Of a stretch of 33,372 nt of DNA, positions 15,708-23,960 are shown piece after piece. This DNA comes from Gammaproteobacteria bacterium. Its GTDB lineage: Bacteria; Pseudomonadota; Gammaproteobacteria; HK1. Position numbers and translations under genes: made by a program. The stretch lies in NCBI GenBank assembly GCA_009937425.1, contig JAACFO010000035.1, positions 1 through 33,372 of the forward strand. The letters are read 5' to 3'. Under the pieces are notes generated by a model that saw nothing but the letters and a program-made list of their open reading frames with translations, made no database searches and was not told the DNA's origin. Numbering within the stretch: position 1 is the first letter of the stretch; every line of letters starts with the position of its first letter.

Positions 15708-17585
15708 CTAGTCCTTTTCCGGTTTGGCTTCGTAGTCGACGGACCCTTCGGGCGGGAAAGACAGGGTCCCCGCGAGCGCCGCGCGTTGCGCCTCGGACAT
15801 GTCCGGAAACGGCAGCTCACCGCCTTCGATCCATTCCCTGACCTGTTGCTCCGCCGCGTCGCGACGCGCCTCGTCGATACCGCCGTCGCGGGTAAAGTAG
15901 GTCGTCGTCGACGGAAGGGCCAGTCGGGTTCCAGACCTCTCGATGATGTCGATGATGCGCAAAAAAACATCTTCTCGAATGGCGTGCCATTCAGACCACA
16001 CGCCCGTGTCCGAATAGCAGACTATTTCGACCGTCAAGGCATCGTCGCCGAAACCGATAAAGCGCACGCGGGGCGACACGATCTTTGGATGGGCGAATAA
16101 CAGTTCTCTGGTCTTTGCCAACACGTAGGAGAGCTGATCGGGACTGGTGTCGTAACGCAACCGCAGCCTCTGGCGGATCCAGATGTAGCGGGCGTCGTTG
16201 AAATTGTCGAGCAGGTGCTCGGCGAATTGCGCGTTCGGTATGGACAAAAGACTACCGCCCCATCTGCGGATGCGGGTTGAACGCAGTCCGATACGCTCGA
16301 CGGTGCCAACTACGTCTTCGAACTGGCAGAACTGACCGATTCTTACCGGCTTGTCCAGATATAACGTTACCCCCGCGATAAGATTCTCCAGGGTAGGGCG
16401 CGCGGCCAGGGCGAATGCCACCCCGCCCACACCGAGACTTGCAACTACCGCCAGCAAAGGCACCCCGAGTACGCTCAAGCCCCTGGCGAGAACGAGGGTG
16501 GCGCACAACCACGCTACGGCGCGGCTCCCGGCGGAAATAAGATTTGCGTCGAGGCTCTGTTTCTCGATCTTGGGCGATGCGACGATCGTGGCTGCGATGG
16601 CCGCGCCCAGATTGAGAATCGCCACGGCGCCGATGAGGTAATACAAAAGCACGATGGCGTTGTCGATAGCCACGTAGGCGGGACCGACGACGATCAGCTG
16701 GTGCTCGTAGAAGCTGCGAAAGGCTGTTGTCACCGGCAGTAGCGCGACCGCCAGAAGGAAGCGCCGCCAGTAATGGTGTTCCCCGCCCATAGGGCGGCTG
16801 AAGCGATGGGCGAGATAGACGAGTAGAAGCCATACCACCGACGTAAAAACCATGCCGATCCATTTCCACACAGACTGCCCTACGACGGTTTCCTTTACCC
16901 AATCCGGCATGACTTCGATCCACCGCGTCGGAATCCAGGGCCCTGGCGCGTAGACGATGCGTTGATAGAGTCCATCCATGGCCCCGGGCTTGTAGGCCAG
17001 GTTCCTGGCCAGCTCATAGAACTCGCGGGCACGGTCTACGGTCACCGGCGAGAACAGATATTCCCCGGTTCTGGGTCCTTCCATTACCCGCGCGATCTTC
17101 ATTTCCGTGCCCGGTATGGTCCAGACTCTGGGAACATCCGGCGGCAATTTCGCCATGGCCCGAGTATCCGGTATCTCATGGAAGGGGGGCAGCGGAACCC
17201 GGTCGAGCACGTCGTTCAACATGAACGCCGCCTCCGTGGCGACCCGACGTGCCCGCACGGGAGGCAACCGAGTCGTATCCAGACAGGCGGTCGCACGCTT
17301 CTCCGCCGCCCCTGCCGCAGGCAGCCTGGAACTCCGACCTTCGATGAAGGGCCGGAAAGCGCTATCCATATTTTCGCGGAAACTCTTCAGGGTCGCTCTC
17401 GGGCTCGAGGTGTCCGGTGGCGCCAGGGGGGTGGGGCCAAATTGCGGGGATTGCGCCTGCGCTGCGGCAGAAACCGCCAGGACAACAAGCAATACACCAG
17501 GGACAGAACGCACTGGTGCCGCTGGGAAACCGGCGGCAGCTTTGCGCCAACCAACGATTGTGATTCTCCTCAGGAATTCGAGCAT
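15708..17585 (-). CDS. MscS-type mechanosensitive channel with large periplasmic N-terminal domain (paralogue 2)
   Basis: About 625 residues, the same architecture as the gene at 9965-11827: signal peptide (VLLVVLAVSAAAQAQ), SSPRATLKSF domain, several transmembrane helices, then ARPTLENLIAG and YLDKPVRIGQFCQFED in the MscS core. Long stretches of the pore and beta-domain are near-identical to paralogue 1, so the two arose by duplication. The ATG at 17585 is chosen because the open frame to 17615 begins with GTG and delays the signal peptide. The gene starts 14 bp after the epimerase stop and is followed by EEP and PLD genes on the same strand, suggesting a co-transcribed envelope-stress block. 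Confidence 0.85.
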   Translation of the reverse strand: MLEFLRRITIVGWRKAAAGFPAAPVRSVPGVLLVVLAVSAAAQAQSPQFGPTPLAPPDTSSPRATLKSFRENMDSAFRPFIEGRSSRLPAAGAAEKRATACLDTTRLPPVRARRVATEAAFMLNDVLDRVPLPPFHEIPDTRAMAKLPPDVPRVWTIPGTEMKIARVMEGPRTGEYLFSPVTVDRAREFYELARNLAYKPGAMDGLYQRIVYAPGPWIPTRWIEVMPDWVKETVVGQSVWKWIGMVFTSVVWLLLVYLAHRFSRPMGGEHHYWRRFLLAVALLPVTTAFRSFYEHQLIVVGPAYVAIDNAIVLLYYLIGAVAILNLGAAIAATIVASPKIEKQSLDANLISAGSRAVAWLCATLVLARGLSVLGVPLLAVVASLGVGGVAFALAARPTLENLIAGVTLYLDKPVRIGQFCQFEDVVGTVERIGLRSTRIRRWGGSLLSIPNAQFAEHLLDNFNDARYIWIRQRLRLRYDTSPDQLSYVLAKTRELLFAHPKIVSPRVRFIGFGDDALTVEIVCYSDTGVWSEWHAIREDVFLRIIDIIERSGTRLALPSTTTYFTRDGGIDEARRDAAEQQVREWIEGGELPFPDMSEAQRAALAGTLSFPPEGSVDYEAKPEKD

Positions 17586-17599
17586 GGAGTTTGCAAAAG

Positions 17600-18562
17600 T
17601 TACTCTTCCAGCCACTGGAGATAGTCGTCGAAAGATCCCTCGAGACCGAAGCGCGGATTATAAGCCGTATCCCGCAAGATCCGCTCGACCAACAGCGGTG
17701 AACGGCGGCCGGGGTCGATAAATGCACCGGCACCCGGCTCGCTGCCGAGCCGGTAGGAGAATCCCGGATGCCGGGCCATGAGCTTGTCGCACCAGTGACG
17801 CAGGCTCCACGTGGCTCCGGTGCCGACGTTGTAAACCTGATGGCGCAGATCCGCTGCATCCAGCAGAGCGATAACGCCGGCGGCCGCATCCGGTCCGTAA
17901 ATCCAGTCCCGATGGCCCTCATCCGCAAGCACTGCAGCATCACCGGCGGCGGCCATTCGTGTCAGTAGATACGGCGGGCTGAGGGTATCCCGCAGACCCG
18001 TGTCGTACTCCCATCGACCGAACACGGCACTCAGTCGCGCAGCGATGACCTGCATGTGGAAGATGGATCCGTAGCGCCGGGCGATGCCTTCGGCAGCGTA
18101 CTTGGTGACGGCGTAAAGAGATTCCGGGAGCGGCGCCGTGTGCGCCTCGGAAAGCGCGTCGTCGCTGAGCGCGTTGGCGCCATAAACCGATGCCGAGCTC
18201 AGGTAGACGAAACGATCGACGCCGTGCCGCCGTGCCGCGTCCAGCACATTCACGCTGCCGTGGACATTGGTCGATACGATGGCCTCCGGATCGCGGCGCT
18301 CGCGCTCGATGCCGGCCGTGATGACGGCCCCGTGGATAACCTGGCGCGCAGCGCTTTGCGCCAATGCCTTGTCGACCATCCCGGCGTCAGCCACGTCACC
18401 GTCCACGTGGCGCAGTTGCCCGGGCAGCCGGTGGAACGTCCGCTGCGCCTGCTGCGGCGGCGGCGCCAGGCTGAAGGAGACGACGCTGTCGCCACGGGTA
18501 AGAAGCTGCTCGAGCAAATTCAAGCCGACGAATCCGGAGCCGCCGGTTACGAACACGGTCAT
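17600..18562 (-). CDS. NAD(P)-dependent epimerase/dehydratase (extended SDR)
   Basis: A 320-residue extended short-chain dehydrogenase/reductase. The N-terminal TGGSGFVGLNLLEQ is the Rossmann nucleotide-binding loop. YAVTKYAAEG is the catalytic YxxxK pair, with a SSASVYG serine before it. Such proteins epimerise or dehydrate nucleotide sugars or reduce sterol- and lipid-like substrates, and the sequence does not say which. The ATG at 18562 overlaps the stop of the upstream ChaC gene (ATGA), fixing that start over a longer frame to 18601. Translational coupling with ChaC is therefore likely. Complete, no odd features. Confidence 0.85.
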   Translation of the reverse strand: MTVFVTGGSGFVGLNLLEQLLTRGDSVVSFSLAPPPQQAQRTFHRLPGQLRHVDGDVADAGMVDKALAQSAARQVIHGAVITAGIERERRDPEAIVSTNVHGSVNVLDAARRHGVDRFVYLSSASVYGANALSDDALSEAHTAPLPESLYAVTKYAAEGIARRYGSIFHMQVIAARLSAVFGRWEYDTGLRDTLSPPYLLTRMAAAGDAAVLADEGHRDWIYGPDAAAGVIALLDAADLRHQVYNVGTGATWSLRHWCDKLMARHPGFSYRLGSEPGAGAFIDPGRRSPLLVERILRDTAYNPRFGLEGSFDDYLQWLEE

Positions 18563-19242
18563 GGATCTAAATGACCTGCGACCAGACTCTGAAGCCGCCA
18601 CAACCTGCTGTCGCGAAGCTGTAGTTTTTCCAGAGCCAGCACCGTTTCCAACAGGTACTCGGCTCCCGAACCACCCTCACCGCAGGCCTCGGCGATATAA
18701 CGCGCGACGACCTCGTCGGGCAGCCGGCCCGTATATCGCTCGGCGTTATCCCGGTTGGCAATGAAGGCTACTGCCGGAACCGGGCCCCGGTCGGTGTGTG
18801 CCTTCACCCATCGCGGCCGATATCCGTTGCCCACTAACTCGCGTCTCCAGGTTACGGCGATCTTGGTCCCGACATTCGGTGCCGGCACGCGAAAGGCGAC
18901 GCCGGCGCAGGCGCCGCCTGCGTCAAGCGCCAGCATCAGGTTGGGATTGACTCGATTGCCCCGATAGCGTTTCTGCCACAGGCAGAAACGCCGGTGATAA
19001 CCCTGCACGCGGGCGACCCGCCGATCAGCGTAGGCGAAGTCGGGCTTCCACATCAGCGAACCGTAACCGAACAGCCACAGATCCTCGTCACGCCGGTTGT
19101 CCAGGGTTTCCCGAAGCGACGCTGCGATCTCTGCGTCGCTGAGCTCCCCCATGCTCTGGGAACGATTCAGGAGCGGTTCCGGAAAGCGTGCATCGACCAG
19201 CTCTCGCGTGAGTCGCGGCGGGTTTCGTCGGGAATCGCTCAT
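18559..19242 (-). CDS. Gamma-glutamylcyclotransferase, ChaC family
   Basis: About 227 residues. LWLFGYGSLMWKP carries the YGSL substrate-binding loop, WRRELVGNGY carries the likely catalytic Glu, and the C-terminal region (N...YTGRLP, IAEACGEGGSGAEYLLETV) matches the ChaC family. ChaC degrades glutathione to 5-oxoproline and Cys-Gly in the cytoplasm. The start at 19242 (MSDSRRN) is chosen because the longer frame to 19347 has 35 extra residues unlike the family. It overlaps the epimerase gene by 4 nt. A roughly 120-bp gap separates it from the coiled-coil gene upstream on the same strand, so it may have its own promoter. Confidence 0.85.
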   Translation of the reverse strand: MSDSRRNPPRLTRELVDARFPEPLLNRSQSMGELSDAEIAASLRETLDNRRDEDLWLFGYGSLMWKPDFAYADRRVARVQGYHRRFCLWQKRYRGNRVNPNLMLALDAGGACAGVAFRVPAPNVGTKIAVTWRRELVGNGYRPRWVKAHTDRGPVPAVAFIANRDNAERYTGRLPDEVVARYIAEACGEGGSGAEYLLETVLALEKLQLRDSRLWRLQSLVAGHLDP

Positions 19243-19362
19243 GTGGCCGTATCCAGTCTCACCCGTGACCCGGTCCAACGGGCACTTCACCCGCGGTGCT
19301 GGTTCGGTACATGCAGCGCCGATGAGCGTCATAGTCGTTGTTTCCAAATTTCATACGGTGAC

Positions 19363-20370
19363 TCAGGGTGACTCGGAAAGCCGGTCGAGCCGCTCGGCGA
19401 TGGCCGCTGCCGTGTCCTGTTGCTCGATCAGCTTCACCCCCTGACTTTGAAGATAGCGCAGCAGTTGATCCCGATGCTCGTTGGCCTCAGTGCGCAGCCG
19501 TTTGCGTTCGTCCTTGACCCGTTCCAGAGATCGCCGCGACCGTTCCTCCCGGGCAACCAAACGCATCCAGTTCCCGGTATCCCCTTTGGTATCTTCCATG
19601 GTCAATCCCGCGGCCGACAGGTCGGACATGATCTGCCGATCCTCCTCGGCGATCTCGCGGTCCGCGTTCTCCGCGGCCAGCGGGTTTCCATGGGAACTGT
19701 CGACGTCTTCGTCACGGCGGGCTGGCCGCGCATTCGCCAGCAACGATTCCAACTCCACCATCCGTGCCCGCACGCTTTCGTCGTCCCAGGTGCCCATAGG
19801 GGCGAGTCCCGACCCCTCGAAGCGCCGCCTCGCACCCACCCTGCGCCAGTCCGCGTCCTGACCGCGCCCCATGGCGAATGACACCGGCCCGACAACCACT
19901 ACGAGCAGGAGTAGAAAAGCCAGGTGAACGGCAAAGGCCGCCCAGACCGTGACGATGGTCGCCACCAACATGATCACCTTGGCGGCACGCACCACGCCAC
20001 CGGGCTTTCGGGGCCGCGAGGCGTCGAGCCACGCCTGCAGCGCAGCACGGCCGGCGCGCATTCGATCCACCTCCCGCGCACTTCCAGTACCACGCGAGCC
20101 CTGATGCTCATCCGCCTGACGACGCAGTTCCTCGCGCTCACGGCGGTGCTCCAGAATGCGTCCGATGCGCGAGGCGAGCGCTGGATCGACTTTCGGTCGA
20201 AGCCGATCTGTCGCGCTGTTCAAAGCGGCCCGGGCGGCAATATGCTCGACCTCCAGATCGCATTCCTGGTCCCGAAGAACTCGAATGTGGTCCTCGAAGG
20301 ACGCCAGCGATGCCAGACGCAGTCGTTGTCCGGCGAGAGTCTCATCGTATCCGGGATCGGCGTCGGTCAT
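19363..20370 (-). CDS. Membrane-anchored coiled-coil protein of unknown function
   Basis: A 335-residue protein I do not recognise. It has an N-terminal charged helical region (residues ~10-120, heptad-like Leu/Arg/Glu), two closely spaced transmembrane segments at ~130-165 (AAKVIMLVATIVTVWAAFA and LAFLLLLVVVVGPVSF), then a basic linker and a second long Glu/Arg coiled coil (~205-330). A hairpin in the membrane with both coiled coils in the cytoplasm is the simplest topology. Its ATG overlaps the stop of the upstream oxygenase-like gene (ATGA), so it is likely translated with it. It could be a scaffold, but no function is supported. Confidence 0.75.
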   Translation of the reverse strand: MTDADPGYDETLAGQRLRLASLASFEDHIRVLRDQECDLEVEHIAARAALNSATDRLRPKVDPALASRIGRILEHRREREELRRQADEHQGSRGTGSAREVDRMRAGRAALQAWLDASRPRKPGGVVRAAKVIMLVATIVTVWAAFAVHLAFLLLLVVVVGPVSFAMGRGQDADWRRVGARRRFEGSGLAPMGTWDDESVRARMVELESLLANARPARRDEDVDSSHGNPLAAENADREIAEEDRQIMSDLSAAGLTMEDTKGDTGNWMRLVAREERSRRSLERVKDERKRLRTEANEHRDQLLRYLQSQGVKLIEQQDTAAAIAERLDRLSESP

Positions 20371-21077
20371 GGTCTTGGAGCAAGGTCGCCGGCTACCACT
20401 TCCTTCCTGTGGGGGTTACGAAACTCCGCATCACGGCGAACCTGATAAAAGTTGAAGCTGATGCTGATGCGCTCGCCGGCCTCACCCTCTTCGTTGCAAA
20501 GATTTGGATGCACCGCATGCACCAGCCAGGCGGGAAATACGATTAAGCGACCGTTTTGAGGCTGATAAAAGACCTCGTTCCAAGTGCTGGGATGCCGCCT
20601 GCTCAGATCGTAGTACGGCGTGAGAATCTGCGTCTGCGGCCGCGGATCGGTAAAGTAAAGCAAGCCGCAATCGTCGGGAGCCTGCACATAGTAAACCCCA
20701 CTCCAGAGCGCATGGGGATGCGTATGGTGACGATTGTAGGCGTGCCTGGAATTGACATTGGCCCACATGGAATCGCAGACCGGTTCGAAATCGGGATCGT
20801 AACCAAGATTGTCGTATATGCCCTGAATCATTTTGAAGATTTCACGGGTCAGCGGGTCGAACTCCCGGCGCGTGTGCATATCGGTGGCGCTGTGCCACGC
20901 GCCGGCCTGGGCGACGTTCGAACGGACGGTTCCTTCCGGATCCCGCTGCCGCCAGGCACGGATATCCTGTTTCAGTTGCCCGTTCAGCGCGCCTGAATCG
21001 ACCAAATCCGTCAGATAAATCGGCGTGGCAAAGAAATCATCCTTGCTCACACGCTGCACTTGTTCTTCGCTATGCAT
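20367..21077 (-). CDS. TIGR02466-family putative 2OG-Fe(II) oxygenase
   Basis: A 236-residue protein of the PF13759/TIGR02466 family. Diagnostic segments are NRHHTHPHALWSGVYYVQ (His118 or His120 as a probable iron ligand), LLYFTDPRP and LIVFPAWLVHAVHPN (second His near 187), plus the GERISISFNF strand bearing a probable 2-oxoglutarate-binding Arg. The fold is a double-stranded beta helix, and the substrate is unknown in most members. It overlaps the kinase gene upstream by 8 bp and the coiled-coil gene downstream by 4 bp, so the three form an operon. Confidence 0.82.
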   Translation of the reverse strand: MHSEEQVQRVSKDDFFATPIYLTDLVDSGALNGQLKQDIRAWRQRDPEGTVRSNVAQAGAWHSATDMHTRREFDPLTREIFKMIQGIYDNLGYDPDFEPVCDSMWANVNSRHAYNRHHTHPHALWSGVYYVQAPDDCGLLYFTDPRPQTQILTPYYDLSRRHPSTWNEVFYQPQNGRLIVFPAWLVHAVHPNLCNEEGEAGERISISFNFYQVRRDAEFRNPHRKEVVAGDLAPRP

Positions 21078-22092
21078 TTCCGTACACCGGCCCGGATTTA
21101 TCCCAGACGAGGGGTTCTTCCTGCATTAGTGCTGCCTGCTCGCGCAATGAAAGCACATGCTCATCCCAGTAACGCGGCGTATTGAACCACGGGAACGTTA
21201 CCTGGAATTCCGGATCCTGCCAGCGCCTCGCCAACCACGCCGCATAGTGCATAATGCGTAGCGTGCGCAGAGCTTCAATCAAATGCAACTCCCTCGCGTC
21301 AAAATGGCGAAACTCCGTGTACCCCGCGAGCAACTCCTCGAGCTGCGGTGTCTGCTCCGCCCGATCGCCGGATAAGAACATCCACAAATCCTGCACCGCC
21401 GGGCCCATGCGGGTGTCATCAAAATCGACGATATGCACATGTTCATCCAGGACGAGAACATTGCTCGGATGAAAGTCAGCGTGTATGCGCAGATAACGTG
21501 TATCGCCGGCCCGTGCGTAGCATGCGTGAATCGATTCGAATAAATGATCGCAAAGACTCGCGTAGGCGGGCTTCAACGCCTCGGGGATAAATTCCGCTTC
21601 CAGGAGAAAGTCACGTGACGCCTCTCCGTAGCTGGCCATGTCCAGTCGCGGACGGTGAAGATATTCCTTTATCTCCCCGATGAGATGGATGCGCGCCACG
21701 AAACGACCAATCTGACGCTGAAGCAACTTGTCGTCCAGGTCCGGTGCGCGGCCGCCGCGGCATGGATAAACGGCGAATCGAAAATTACCGTACTCATGTA
21801 ATGTGTTGCCGCCATGAACCAACGGCGCGACCACCGGGATTTCTTCCTCGGCGATATCGATGGTGATTGCATGCTCCTCCAAAATGGCATCTTCACTCCA
21901 GCGTCCCGGGCGGTAAAACTTCGCCACCACGGGTTGCCGACCCTCCAAACCAATCCGATAAACCCGATTCTCATAGCTGTTCAGGGCGAGCAGCCGACCG
22001 TCAGTCTGATAACCGAGGCTTTCCACCGATGACAAGATGAGATCCGGCTGTAGCTCCTGGAAGGCGACGTTGAAATCTTGCGAGGTGAGCAT
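21070..22092 (-). CDS. srkA: SrkA/YihE-like stress-response Ser/Thr kinase
   Basis: A 340-residue aminoglycoside-phosphotransferase-fold kinase matching SrkA (YihE) in length and motifs. SYENRVYRIG begins the N-lobe, VVAKFYRPGRW carries the ATP-binding Lys, HADFHPSNVL (Asp206, Asn211) is the catalytic loop and VDFDDTRMGPAVQDLW (Asp223/225) binds Mg. The usual HGDCH loop reads HADFH here. SrkA protects against envelope and oxidative stress in enteric bacteria. It opens a reverse-strand group whose next gene overlaps it by 8 nt. A family match, not proof of the same target. Confidence 0.88.
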   Translation of the reverse strand: MLTSQDFNVAFQELQPDLILSSVESLGYQTDGRLLALNSYENRVYRIGLEGRQPVVAKFYRPGRWSEDAILEEHAITIDIAEEEIPVVAPLVHGGNTLHEYGNFRFAVYPCRGGRAPDLDDKLLQRQIGRFVARIHLIGEIKEYLHRPRLDMASYGEASRDFLLEAEFIPEALKPAYASLCDHLFESIHACYARAGDTRYLRIHADFHPSNVLVLDEHVHIVDFDDTRMGPAVQDLWMFLSGDRAEQTPQLEELLAGYTEFRHFDARELHLIEALRTLRIMHYAAWLARRWQDPEFQVTFPWFNTPRYWDEHVLSLREQAALMQEEPLVWDKSGPVYGNA

Positions 22093-22197
22093 ACTGCACG
22101 GACCCGGGAAGGGGGCTGAAGTTTAGCATCTCGTGCCGGCGAATTGGCCGGGCCACGGGATATACTCACCGGCGACGCATATCGAGCATATCCACCA

Positions 22198-23229
22198 ATG
22201 ACAAGCAGCGATTCGAGCCGCCCGTTGAAAATTGCCGTGAGCGGCATACCCCGGGGATATCAGTTTCCGAGGGCAGACGGCACCTGGCTTCAGGAAAGTC
22301 ACCGTAAACAGATTCTCGACATCTCACCACGCATTCAACTGGCGGAAATCCCGGCGCATCAAGTGAACGAGATTGAGGGGGTCGAGGTGCTTCTGGCGGA
22401 AGGAGGTAATCGCACCAATTACCCGGGGGAACTCGACAAAAAGGACTATGAGGCTTTCTTCACACCGAGCCTCAAATGGGTACAGATCTGCAGTGCGGGG
22501 TTCAGCGACAATATCACTCAGAGTATCGTCGACGGTCTCGTCACACTGACCAACGCCTCCGGCCTGCACACGGTGCCTATCGCCGAGAGCGTGCTGGCAG
22601 CCATGCTCGACCATGCCAAGAATTTCGAACAACGAAGAATCGACCAACGAGGGCGCGACTGGCGACGATTGGACAACGATGAATTGTACGGCAGAACCGT
22701 ACTAATCATCGGACTCGGGAACATCGGAAAGGCCGTGGCTCGGTTGTGCAAGGCTTTCGAGATGACGGTCATCGGAACCAAGCGGCGGGTCGAATCGGTG
22801 GCGAATGTCGATGGGGTCTTCGCCAGCAACGAACTCACCGACCATTTGCCCGCCGCCGATTACATCGTGGTCGCCGCTCCACATACGCCGCAAACCGAAT
22901 GCCTTCTGGACGACGAAGCCTTCGCCGCCATGAAATCGTCCGCCTATCTCGTCAATGTGGGGCGTGGCCAGGTCATTGAGGAATCCGCGTTGATAGCGGC
23001 GCTGCAGGAGCAGCGCATTGCCGGCGCTTACCTGGACGCATTCGAACGCGAACCGCTGGATGACAAGCATGTATTGTGGACCATGGACGGGGTCTTCATC
23101 GTGCCCCACGACAGCCACTCGTCACCCTGTATAGGGGACAGAATGGTGAATATATTCTGCGACAATCTTCGGCGCTATGTGGCAGGGGAGCGACTATTGA
23201 ATATCTGCGATCCGCAAAGAGGTTATTGA
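22198..23229 (+). CDS. D-2-hydroxyacid dehydrogenase family protein
   Basis: A 343-residue NAD(P)-dependent D-isomer-specific 2-hydroxyacid dehydrogenase. The Rossmann motif GLGNIGKAVARL lies about two-fifths in. Catalytic residues are Arg256 (NVGRGQVIEE), a Glu near 283-285 (FEREPL) and His304 (VPHDSHSS). These enzymes reduce 2-keto acids to D-hydroxyacids or the reverse. The open frame begins at TTG 22144; the ATG at 22198 is preferred, although its ribosome-binding site is weak. It is divergent from srkA (gap about 105 bp) and its end overlaps the convergent DUF2238 gene by 7 nt. Substrate unknown. Confidence 0.85.
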   Translation: MTSSDSSRPLKIAVSGIPRGYQFPRADGTWLQESHRKQILDISPRIQLAEIPAHQVNEIEGVEVLLAEGGNRTNYPGELDKKDYEAFFTPSLKWVQICSAGFSDNITQSIVDGLVTLTNASGLHTVPIAESVLAAMLDHAKNFEQRRIDQRGRDWRRLDNDELYGRTVLIIGLGNIGKAVARLCKAFEMTVIGTKRRVESVANVDGVFASNELTDHLPAADYIVVAAPHTPQTECLLDDEAFAAMKSSAYLVNVGRGQVIEESALIAALQEQRIAGAYLDAFEREPLDDKHVLWTMDGVFIVPHDSHSSPCIGDRMVNIFCDNLRRYVAGERLLNICDPQRGY

Positions 23230-23951
23230 GTCCCATTGCGTTCACGCAACAGGCGTACGATTTCATCCTCGCCCAATGGCATGTTCTGTTTCACCCGTAG
23301 GCTCTCGGACCACTCCCTGGCGAAGTCCTTCTGCAACCTGACATTGATGGTCGCGGTGACAATCATGGCGATCAACGCGCCCAGGGTTGCCAGCCACATG
23401 TCCTTCTGGGCATCCCAAACGTCGCCTTGCGCACCAACGAACGCCAGACCGAGCTCGCTCCCGAAAATTTCCGCCGCGCCCCACTCGACAAGCTCATAGA
23501 ACATCGAGGCGGCCATGGTCAGTACTACCGGCAGAAAATACCCCCAGAAGCCTGTCACTTGTGCGACGCGCAGAAACAGTTCACGGATGGGATAGGCGAG
23601 CAGCAGACCATAAGCGAGATGCACGATACGATCGTACTGGTTGCGGTCCCAACCCATCAGCGCATTAAAGGAATGGCCCGTCACGGCCTGAAATGTCTGA
23701 TCGTAGGGAACCAGTGAATAGGTCCAGTGAGCACCGATTGCGTGCAAGCACAGGAATATGAATATCAGCGTGTAAGATATTCGTGACAGAAGCATGCGTT
23801 TATAACTGAAAAACAATAAGGCGACGGCTACGGCCACCAGGACATTTTCCAGTGCCCAATCCCCACGATTGTGCGGATTGACGGCAAGCACCGCCCAAAA
23901 GCCCATATACAGGGCGCTCGCGATCAAGAAGTAGCGGCGATGGGAGATCAT
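23223..23951 (-). CDS. DUF2238/YjdF-like polytopic membrane protein
   Basis: A 242-residue inner-membrane protein with about six hydrophobic helices. The segments HAIGAHWTYSLVPYD, NQYDRIVHLAYGLLLAYP and MFYELVEWGAAEIFG, followed by QGDVWDAQKDM, match DUF2238 proteins (E. coli YjdF). Conserved His, Asp and Glu residues inside helices suggest a polar membrane site, but no activity is known. It follows the MFS gene (9-bp gap) on the same strand and is probably co-transcribed with it. Confidence 0.85.
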   Translation of the reverse strand: MISHRRYFLIASALYMGFWAVLAVNPHNRGDWALENVLVAVAVALLFFSYKRMLLSRISYTLIFIFLCLHAIGAHWTYSLVPYDQTFQAVTGHSFNALMGWDRNQYDRIVHLAYGLLLAYPIRELFLRVAQVTGFWGYFLPVVLTMAASMFYELVEWGAAEIFGSELGLAFVGAQGDVWDAQKDMWLATLGALIAMIVTATINVRLQKDFAREWSESLRVKQNMPLGEDEIVRLLRERNGTQ

Positions 23952-23960
23952 TTTCCTATG

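Noticed and set aside
17586..17615. Longer start (GTG at 17615) for the second MscS gene
   Set aside because: It overlaps the epimerase stop and puts ten residues before a normal signal peptide; the ATG at 17585 is more plausible.
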